A DNA stretch of 64,000 nucleotides from Actinostola sp. cb2023. Its lineage: Eukaryota; Cnidaria; Anthozoa; Actiniaria; Actinostolidae. The stretch spans positions 62,001 through 126,000 of the forward strand of contig JAUJYZ010000814.1 in assembly GCA_033675265.1 (NCBI GenBank), read 5' to 3'. The translations under genes were made by a program, and so were the position numbers. The notes under the pieces were generated by a model. It saw only the letters and a list, made by a program, of their open reading frames with translations. It had not been told where the DNA came from and did no database searches. Each line of letters starts with the position of its first letter. Position 1 is the first letter of the stretch. Positions 1 through 10,362 of the stretch are shown piece by piece.

Positions 1-300
1 AAGGAAGGAAGGAAGGAAGGAAGGAAGGAAGGAAGGAAGGAAGGAAGGAAGGAAGGAAGGAAGGAAGGAAGGAAGGAAGGAAGGAAGGAAGGAAGGAAGG
101 AAGGAAGGAAGGAAGGAAGGAAGGAAGGAAGGAAGGAAGGAAGGAAGGAAGGAAGGAAGGAAGGAAGGAAGGAAGGAAGGAAGGAAGGAAGGAAGGAAGG
201 AAGGAAGGAAGGAAGGAAGGAAGGAAGGAAGGAAGGAAGGAAGGAAGGAAGGAAGGAAGGAAGGAAGGAAGGAAGGAAGGAAGGAAGGAAGGAAGGAAGG
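1..300. repeat. (GGAA)n microsatellite, 75 perfect units
   Basis: The first 300 bases are an uninterrupted GGAA/AAGG tetranucleotide repeat. It begins at the window edge, so its true length is unknown. A similar but impure GGAA tract lies at the opposite end of the window (about 63660-63950). GGAA is the core of ETS-family binding sites, but nothing here shows regulatory use. Confidence 0.98.
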
Positions 301-420
301 TATAGCTTAAATATTACAAATCATTCTTACCAATTAACTAAACACTGAGACAATCCTCTTGGATTTTCCTGTTTAGAAAGTCAATAATTCAGGCTTTTAA
401 TTAAACTAACAATATACAGA

Positions 421-555
421 ACCCTTGCTATCTCACTCTTTTCTCTTCAGAAAAGAAACACAGTTCAAGATTAATTCGGAAGTTCAAAATAGCGGGGTTC
501 AAATCCATTATGTCCAAATTCAAGGGATAGACAATTCTGTTTGAGATAGCAGGGT
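421..555. mobile_element. Short inverted-repeat (MITE-like) insertion
   Basis: ACCCTTGCTATCTCA at 421 is mirrored by TGAGATAGCAGGGT ending at 555, giving ~14-bp inverted ends on a ~135-bp element. There is no ORF inside and no clear target duplication. The rest of 301-703 shows no gene. Confidence 0.5.
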
Positions 556-703
556 CCCACCATCAGGGGTTTCAATAGAAGCCGGTTACCGCCGGAACTC
601 CGGTGTCTACTTGCAGTGCCTCCGGCGGCTACTTTTGTCAGTGTATGATCATACTTTTAATAATTATTGTCTAGATCTAAAATCAAATCAAACAAATAAA
701 CAG

Positions 704-1714
704 GGGTGTTCGGAAAACTAAGACCCCCAAAACTAAGACCCTAAGACCCTAACTAAGACCCTAAGAAATTATAAAATGTCCAAATCAGGCAAATCCAATG
801 TTCTGTACTTTAATAGAAAAGAGAAGAGAACAGAGGAAAGGCTGTATTCGCACCACGTTTAGCTTCAAAATTCCATGAGTTTCTCTGCCGTCTGAGCCGG
901 TGATAGTTGGCTCGATGATATCGAATATAACTTAAAATATCCTGTCTTTTCGGCTTTCCATGAATAAAACTACCCCCAGAATAACAGCTTCTTACTTTGA
1001 GGAGTAAAATTCACGTGTCCAGTGGTTTTCCAGTGGTAGTTTTTCAAATCAGTTGGCAAGGCGGATAAGTTTTTACGGATAGTCAGTAGCCGCCATATTT
1101 AACACAGGTAACCCAAACACAATTATGCCCTACCACAGGAAACCCATAGAGCCGGTCCTAATGGAAGGAAACAGCGTTCCTCCTTTAGACTTATCAACCA
1201 AAAGAACCATACGCGGTTTAAAACATCAAGAAGATGGATTTAATATGTAAATATGTCATTCAAGAATGAAATTAACTAATTGGAAGAATAGTTATTGTAT
1301 ATCCCTGTGTGTATGGGTTACCTGTGTCAAAGATGGCGGCTGCTTTGTCGCTGCCGTAAGACATGACTTATCTTGACTGATTGATTCAGTAGAAAAACTG
1401 CCACTGGAAAACCACTGGATACGTGAATTTTACTCCTCAAAGTAAGAAGCTGTTTTTCTGGGGGTGGTTTTATTCATGAAAAGCCGAAAAAGTCGAAAAG
1501 ACAGGATATTTTAAGTCCTATTCGGCATATCATCCCGGCATTATCACTCAAACTTTTTTGAACTAGCTGAGCTGAACGTCACCCAATTAATATTAAAGTA
1601 CAGAACATTGGATTTGCCTGATTTGGACATTTTATAATTTCTTAGGGTCTTAGGGTCTTAGGGTCTTAGGGTCTTAGGGTCTTAGTTTCGGGGGTCTTAG
1701 TTTTCCGAACACCC
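704..1714. mobile_element. Foldback element of ~1.0 kb with 10-bp target duplication
   Basis: The element starts GGGTGTTCGGAAAAC and ends with its complement GTTTTCCGAACACCC. It is flanked on both sides by AAATAAACAG (694-703 and 1715-1724), a 10-bp direct repeat that reads as a target-site duplication. The inverted arms are long, about 430 bases each, and include matched blocks around 780-820 / 1600-1640, 930-1040 / 1380-1510 and 1085-1120 / 1308-1345. There is no credible ORF. Long arms and a 10-bp duplication fit a non-autonomous Mutator-like (MULE) foldback best; that class assignment is inference. The arms carry runs of the octamer TTAGGGTC, which resembles telomeric repeat. Confidence 0.85.
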
Positions 1715-1724
1715 AAATAAACAG

Positions 1725-3160
1725 ATATAAGTATATTTTCGGGAAAACCTTCGCGGACTTTCGTTTCTTCGCTGAATTTTGTAAAGAGAGGCTTTTACGA
1801 ACCAAGTAACATAAAAAAGATGGCCTAATTAGCCATACGTGAAGGTACGTCAGCGCTTAGGGCCAGGCAACGCAGGCTACGTCTGCGCTGGACGAAAATG
1901 TAAAAAAAAACACATAAAGAATGCATTTTTACGTTGTGGAAATATATTTACTTAGTGAAATAAGCGTTAAAACATTTAGTACTATTTAGTAATATTTAGT
2001 GCTAAATAAGAATTCAGTGAGCCGTGTCAAGAATTAATCATACATACATTTATTTCCATTCGGATTCAGTCAATGAAACTGAAGTCATTCACGCTCCAGT
2101 GATTCTTTAATGCTTCACTGATTTCTTAATTCACGGATATAATATTTGCACTCTGATCTAGCAAATCAGTTGAAACTGACTAACTGTTAAAATCAGGCGT
2201 TAAAATCACATTTGTTGTTCTGATAGCTGCTAAATTAATTTTTCGCAAGTTAGAAATTATCGCGATTGTGTTAGCCCAGACATTCTGGCGCCAATTGCAC
2301 GAGGTTGTGAGCGCCTCCCTTCCTTTGATTTTTAATTTACATGAGCTATGGACTCCAAACTTCATTGCCCTCAAATTGTATGATTGCATTTTTAAACATT
2401 GATTTAAGATTAGCTATGGTTTTTTTCGTAATCAAAAAAGTAAATTCACTGAGTGTCTAGCAGGAACTTTCAAGGCGAAGTACTAGTTCATACTAGTACT
2501 CATAGATACAACTGTGTACATATTCTAGTTTAGTATTTTAGATCAATTTTCTGTCAGTTTAAACTTCCTGGAAACTACTCTCAGAAGGCAGGAAATGCTA
2601 TTTGAGAGACCCTATACCTCAAAATTTTTAGGGGGAGCATGCCCGCACCTCCCTAGGAACTTGCCTCTTCGCCACTCGTCAACGTCAAACATTTTCCCCT
2701 TGCTACGGCCCTGATATATGGTGGACGGTATTCTACTGTATATCTTCTATATGACGTTCCCCCAAATCAGTACAGGAAAAAACATCGAGTGTACGGCTAA
2801 TTTGAGCATCTCGTACAGCTACTTCAAAAATTAATGAAACCCCTGCACCATTAACTATGGTCCCACTAATGTATATTTATCCAACCATTTATAATTCATG
2901 AGGAAAACAATAGAAATCATAACGGTGGAGTGGTTTGTAAATCTGATACAAAACCATCCTCATTTACATAAACAAAGCTTTTATTTTCTCAGTGAAAACT
3001 ACTTGTATCATCAAAATTGTAGCAAAACATGAAATAATACATTGTTTTTTTTTATTTATTTATTTTTTATTTTTTTTATTTTTTTATTGTGTGTTGGATA
3101 AACATGTGGTTTACAACATTTGCGTGCTGTATCTGATCTACTTAAAATAACACACTATAC
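1725..3160. other. Non-coding stretch, no gene recognised
   Basis: This stretch lies downstream of the last ILVBL exon found (minus strand), so it is most likely intron. I saw no further ILVBL exon. The short ORF at 2180-2389 has no recognisable domain. At about 2883-2966, on the minus strand, there is a diverged copy of the dispersed repeat seen at 10836-10940 and 50465-50560; all three share TTATGATTTCTATTG-like and CTCATGAATTA-like blocks. Confidence 0.6.
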
Positions 3161-6100
3161 CTTTAAGCCTGATTCCTTTTTGACGAGAGGATATGGATAA
3201 AGAATATCTATAGGAAATTCTACAAACACTGGACCTGGGAAAGGATCATATCACTAGTGTTATTAATAGACAATGCATACATCTACAGGCCTGTCACAGT
3301 CTGTAGTAGATCCACTGAGGTTGCTGATCGAGGTGAGGTGTCTGTTCTTGGTCACATAACCCATGGGGGCATTAACCTCTACCTCAAGACTTCAACTACT
3401 GCATAATGCTGTGTACATTACCTGGTGTGCCAGACTGCGCTTCCTTTATGGCCTGACACATAACCCATGGGGGCATTAACCTCTACCTCAAGACTTCAAC
3501 TACTGCATAATGCTGTGTACACATTACCTGGTGTGCCAGACTGCGCTTCCTTTATGGCCTGACACAAAACCCATGGGGGCATTAACCTCTACCTCAAGAC
3601 TTCAACTACTGCATAATGCTGTGTACACATTACCTGGTGTGCCAGACTGCACTTCCTTTATGGCCTGACACAAAACCCATGGGGGCATTAACCTCTACCT
3701 CAAGACTTCAACTACTGCATAATGCTGTGTACACATTACCTGGTGTGCCAGACTGCGCTTCCTTTATGGCCTGACACATAACCCATGGGGGCATTAACCT
3801 CTACCTCAAGACTTCAACTACTGCATAATGCTGTACACATTACCTGGTGCCAGACTGCGCTTCCTTTATGGCCTGACACATAACCCATGGGGGCATTAAC
3901 CTCTACCTCAAGACTTCAACTACTGCATAATGCTGTGTACATTACCTGGTGTGCCAGACTGCGCTTCCTTTATGGCCTGACACATAACCCATGGGGGCAT
4001 TAACCTCTACCTCAAGACTTCAACTACTGCATAATGCTGTACACATTACCTGGTGTGCCAGACTGCGCTTCCTTTATGGCCTGACACATAACCCATGGGG
4101 GCATTAACCTCTACCTCAAGACTTCAACTACTGCATAATGCTGTGTACATTACCTGGTGTGCCAGACTGCGCTTCCTTTATGGCCTGACACAAAACCCAT
4201 GGGGGCATTAACCTCTACCTCAAGACTTCAACTACTGCATAATGCTGTGTACATTAATTACCTGGTGTGCCAGACTGCGCTTCCTTTATGGCCTGACACA
4301 AAAGCCATGGGGGCATTAACCTCTACCTCAAGACTTCAACTACTGCATAATGCTGTGTACATTACCTGGTGTGCCAGACTGCGCTTCCTTTATGGCCTGA
4401 CACATAACCCATGGGGGCATTAACCTCTACCTCAAGACTTCAACTACTGCATAATGCTGTACACATTACCTGGTGTGCCAGACTGCGCTTCCTTTATGGC
4501 CTGACACAAAACTGGAACAATGTCTGCCACTCTGTAATACAGACATTGTAAATAAATAGATAAATAAACTTTCTTTGTTCAAGTGCTACTTTATTTAAAC
4601 TTTATTTAGCACTTATAAAACAGTTTTTTGATCCTGAGCAGGGCCGTACATAACCCCAAAAAGGGGGGGGGGGGGGGGGGGATGGAGTACGTATTTAAAA
4701 ATTTAAAAGCAAAAACTAAATAAAAATAGTTCGGTTCTCAGTACTTTTTGGTATCTTTATCGCCTTGCTAAGGGGGCAACTGCCCCCCCCCCCCCCCCCC
4801 CCCTGCCCCTGTGCTGTGTACGGCCCTGCTGAGTATTCATAACTTGTAAGGACTTTATTTGGAGGGTAGCATGTAAATGTATAAATACACAATAAACTTT
4901 AGTTGGCTGTAATCTTTACCTTGTGATAGTAGCACAAAACTTGCATAAAGGTTTGAATAAAGACATCTGGTCAATGTCCTGAAGAGCACCTCTACCCTGG
5001 AAAACAATATAAAAAACAAGGATCTTAAATGTACTTACAGTATATCCAGTGCCACACGGAACTGTTCAATAATAATAATAATTTCAAGAGGATGATTCTT
5101 GAAACCTCTTTATCATATAGCTGACTGTACTTAAAGAATTCATGGGAATACAGTCATGTTCAAACACTCGATATATAGTGTACATGGTGTACAAATGTAG
5201 GTATATATATCCCTTAGGGGTGTACATGTATGTACTTGCTTAGGTTTATATACCTCACAATTACATTTCATCTTCTAGGGCAAAAATAGACCTCACAAAA
5301 TATTCAGACAAAATCTAGAGCCCTTCCCCCGACTCTGAAAAAAAAAAAAAAAACAGGGCTCAAAAATAGACCCCCCCCCCCCCCCCCCCCAAAAAAAAGA
5401 AACTACTCTGGGTAACATTTTTTTAAATCCTCTGAATCTAACTACCCAAAAAATACTGGGCACATTTCTGTAAACATGTAGATACAACATATACATGTAC
5501 ATGTATGTTGTAGAGCACCAATCTAGGGTCTACATACATGTACATACTGTACATGTCCTTACTTTCAAAAGAGTTGCAGCAGCTCCTCCCATTAACAGCA
5601 CAGGAGATTCAGCCATTTGTGCATTTTTAACAGCCGTGACAGTATTTGTCAAACCTAGAACATCAAACAAATATTTGAACCTCTGTGATGATGATGATGG
5701 TTGATGATGATGGTGGTGGTTATGATGATGATGATGATGATGGTTGACAATCTGAGGGTGATAATCTGTGATGATGATGATGATGGCTATGATGATGGTT
5801 ATGATGATGGTTGTGATGATGATAGTTGTGATGATGATGGTGGTTATGATGATGATGATGGTTGTGATGATGATGGTTGTGATGATGATGGTTGTGATGA
5901 TGATGATGGTTGTGATGATGGTTGTGATGATGATGGTTGTGATGATGATGGTTGTGATGATGATGGTTGTGATGATGATGGTTGTGATTCATGATGGTTG
6001 TGATGATGATGGTTGTGATGATGATGGTTGGGATGATGATGGTGGTTATGATGATGGTTGTGATGATAATGGTTGTGATGATGATGGTTGTGATGATGAT

Positions 6101-9100
6101 AGTTGTGATGATGATGGTTGTGATGATGATGATGGTTGTGATGATGGTTGTGATGATGATGGTTGTGATGATGATGGTTGTGATGATGATGGTTGTGATG
6201 ATGATGGTTGTGATTCATGATGGTTGTGATGATGATGGTTGTGATGATGATGGTTGGGATGATGATGGTGGTTATGATGATGGTTGTGATGATAATGGTT
6301 GTGATGATGATGGTTGTGATGATGATGGTGGTTATGATGATCTGACTGAGGATGATGACAATGGTGATGATGATAATTACAAGTGATAATGATAATATCT
6401 AGAGATAACAATATGGTGATGCTAATAATGGTGATGGCAATTTAGTGATGATGATGATAGTGTACATACATAGTTGTTGTTTTTTTTACATACTTTATTT
6501 GGTACCATGATTTCATTGTAATTAACAAACAATGAAACTAACCTGGGCCTGCTGTAACTGCAGCAACTCCTACAACACCAGAGAGTCTAGCTACAGCATC
6601 TGCAGCAAATACTGCTGTCACCTGTACATGTATGGAAAATGAAATAGAAATTAATAATAACTAGACCCTGTTAGCAGGGTTCACTCGTGCCCTGGTGCCG
6701 GATTGAACCAGTACATACTAAGGACCAGAGTAGAATTGGGATCCCTGTGGAAGTGTGGGGGCTTTCTCAGTATATCACCGTCCGTGTGGATTTCGAAGTT
6801 TGTATACGAGTTTGATTTTTGCTTGAAAGCTTCCCTTTTCTACCTGGAACCAGCACATGTCGCAGTTATCTTTCGTGATCAATGCGGTATGTTTTATATT
6901 TCGCTCTTAGAGTGAAAATATTTCAACATTTTAAAAGTAAAATCAAGAGACCATTCCGATTAATCATCTTGGTATATAAAAATGTATTCAACGAGTAAAG
7001 TTCAATGATTGATAGTTGTTGTCGGTCGATTTTTCATTTAGACTTCGAAATATAAAATACCATAAATATAAGCTTGTGGTTCCTTTCTTACTAGTAGAAC
7101 ACAGCGTTGCGTGACGACCCGAAAGGCGGCTGCGAGGGAGACTAATAGACGTCCAGCTATTTCCGTGTCAGTTGTATAATTGGGCTTCCTGTGGTCACAG
7201 GTAGCCCAAACGTAGAAATCAGTGGATCGTGACGTCTTTGGATTTTCATTCGTTGGATCAGGAATGAGCTCTTAGAAAGCCTTCAGAGGGTATGAGATTC
7301 TCAAAAATGTCTTCACAACAGTAGTCTGAAAATTAAAGAACACGTTGGTGTAGAAATCTGAGCAAGAAATTGTGTTTTTGAGTGGTTTTGAGCGATTCGA
7401 AAATTTCACGTGGTGTACTGGTTCAACCGGTCATTTTATAGTTTTGAGTATGAGTTTGTTTGTTTCTCAAAAGCATTATTTTTCTATATCGTTCCCTAAA
7501 AAATACTAGAAATAAAGATTAATAGTTGTTGAAGTCCACTGTGTAGTTTTCTTGAGGCTTTGAGTTGTATTTATTCGATGATGGGTCCGAGTTGTCTTGT
7601 GAATTTTGATGTGTTGACGAGCGCTGAACAGCGACCGATGATCATGAAGGCCGAAGTTAGGATTTGTGTGCAATTTCTAAGCCGTGGTGGATGCCTGGGC
7701 TCTCACTTGTTGCTTTATACCTCGTCTTTTTATCCTTCATTTGGCCAACACATTTAATTTAACCGCTTTTTAGATCGGGAATCACGACGCCTATATAACA
7801 CATTGCGCATGTGCGAGACAATTCTTTTGAGACAATGCTTTCGCTAGACACACACCAGCTTTGACAATATCATTGTGCAAAGACATCCCATTTGCCCTAT
7901 AATCTGATTTGATTTTGACTTTATTTTTAGTGACGATTGTCTATGGAATTACATACACATGTAGTGTTTTGGATTTGACAAGGTCCCACATCGATTGGGA
8001 GAAAGATACATTTTTGTATATAAATGGTTCCAATACATGTACATCCGATGGAGATACTAGGCCCCGGTCTAAGCGTTGCAAACCTTCTCCCCTTGCCCTC
8101 CCCCCTTCACTGATCACCAACCCTCTCCCCTATTTATATTTGGGTCTCATGTGACCGGATATTGCACAACTGACGCCCCCCCCCCCCCAAAAAATACGCG
8201 TTGGGTTTTATAACTCGTGCGGCCTACGGCCTGGGCACGAGTAATAATTATCAATTAGTCAACGAGCGTCCATGCGCCCATTGCGTTATAGATGCACGAG
8301 AGAAAATTTAAAGAACTCTTAACAAGCTTAAGAGTGGCACGAGGCGTAGCCGAGTGTGACTCTAGCTTGTTAAGAGTTCTTTATATTTTCTCGAGTGCGT
8401 CTATAACGCTATGGGCGCATGGACGCGAGTTGACTAATAATTGATTTATAATATGGTATCTAGAGAGCGTGCAGCCCATGGGGAAATAGTTCATAGCAAT
8501 TTTAGCCAATGAGCACGCGCGCTGTTTTGAACAGCGTGCGCGCGATGAGACAAGGCCAGTTGGAAGTTGACGAGAGCGTGCAGCGCATGGGGAAATACAT
8601 GTAGTTCATATAACTCTAGCCAATCAGAGCGCGCGTTATATCATTGCTATATTATAATAATAAATAACATTCTTAATTAAATGCACTAAATATTGATCTC
8701 AGTGAGTTTTACAACTGAGTGAAAGAAAATTAAATAAAAATATAACTTAAATTTATATAAAATAATAAAAATGGATAAAAGAAATGAATAAATCATACTC
8801 TCTGATACTCTGCTTTATAGCACATGGAGGGCAGTGTTTGCCCATCATTTGAATGCAGATAATAATATGAAGAATACTCGATCACATAAACATCTAGATA
8901 CATTGTACATTAATCCATATTGTATAATAATAATATTGGTATATTACACACACTTTGATTGACAGTCGAGGGCCGTGTGTTATTAAGAGTACAGCTGACG
9001 CACAGATGACGTCACAAAACTAAGCAATTCTCAAAATATTATATAAAACAAATAGATTCCATTTTCCCGTGCGTCTGTACTCTTATAGATGCACAGAAGA

Positions 9101-10324
9101 CGTCAAAATGTGGTGAGAACAACAGTCATGCCACTCGGTTTCGTCTCGTGATGTCCATATTTTCTTTTGTTCTCACCACATTTTGACGTCATCTGGGCAT
9201 CTACATGTATAAGAAGATACATGGGGAAATGGAATTTATTTGTTAAGTACAAACCTCATGTCTCGTATCAATAACTCTTATTCCAAGGTTTTGACTTGCT
9301 ACGAGAATAGGTGAAATATGCCCCCCTACCAATGTAAACACATACTTCACACCATGGACCTACAATAAAACAACAATGGATACATAAATTGCGTGGAACT
9401 GGTAAAGTAAGGGCGGGACAGGGGAGTAAAGTTTATTGCTTCAATTAGAGTCATTTTCGTATGCGTGGGAAACCTACGGCACGGTGATACAGTCATGGTA
9501 CGGAATAGAAGACATCTATTCAACCAATCACAGCATGCAAAATCATTGCTCAACCAATCAGAATGCTTGGATACCATCACCACATGGCACGTTACTGTCA
9601 CAGCACAGCACAAACCGTACCGTAACTACTTCCCCACTCATATGAATACGACTCTATAGTTATGGTAGGGTGAATTAGGGTACTAGTCTAAAGTTATCAA
9701 AGTCCTGAAACTTGCCGCATAATAGTGGTTTTAATTATTGACAGTATCGATACTGTCAATAATTAAAACCACTATTATGCGGCATGCACCTATTTTATGT
9801 AATAGATACAATATGAGCGGCCGATCTGTATGGGTTGTAAATCCCATACAGATCGGACACTCATATTGTATCTGACTTATCGAATGTGCCTTGCTGACAA
9901 GGGACAGCCACATGTATGCATTGGAAGCTACATGTACGGCAGTGCACAACTCGCAGCACTACACTTTCTACCAGAAACGACTAGTTTATTGATTTTATTG
10001 ACATTATCCACATACATTCTCTTTCTGAACTGATGTACTGCCCGGGGGGAGGGGGGGGGGGGGGGGGGGGGGTACTTGGGTTAAAAAATGGTTAGGTATG
10101 TGCGGCGAGATGTTCAGACCTGGACCCTGTTTTTGGAATTTGTCACTCGAAAACCTGGATTTACGAATTTCCCAAATAAAAAAACCTGGATTTACGAATT
10201 TTTATTGACGATCTGATACGATGCATTCGGTCAGGATATTTTGCCAGACTAACACTCTAACACCTTTACGTCTGACTGACGCCATTATTATTGTTCATAT
10301 ATATATCATGTAATTATTGGGAGT

Positions 10325-10362
<38 letters not shown>

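Noticed and set aside
1646..1690. TTAGGG-like repeat as an interstitial telomere
   Set aside because: The unit is the octamer TTAGGGTC and lies inside the arm of a foldback transposon with a mirrored counterpart, so it is element sequence.
300..3160. Remaining ILVBL exons
   Set aside because: I looked on the minus strand for the segment expected after residue 221 and found no convincing match with splice sites; the region is mostly transposon and AT-rich DNA.
5701..6411. Poly-His/Asn, poly-Asp/Cys and poly-Met/Val ORFs on both strands
   Set aside because: Frames of a 15-bp GAT minisatellite inside an ILVBL intron; no start context or conserved domain.
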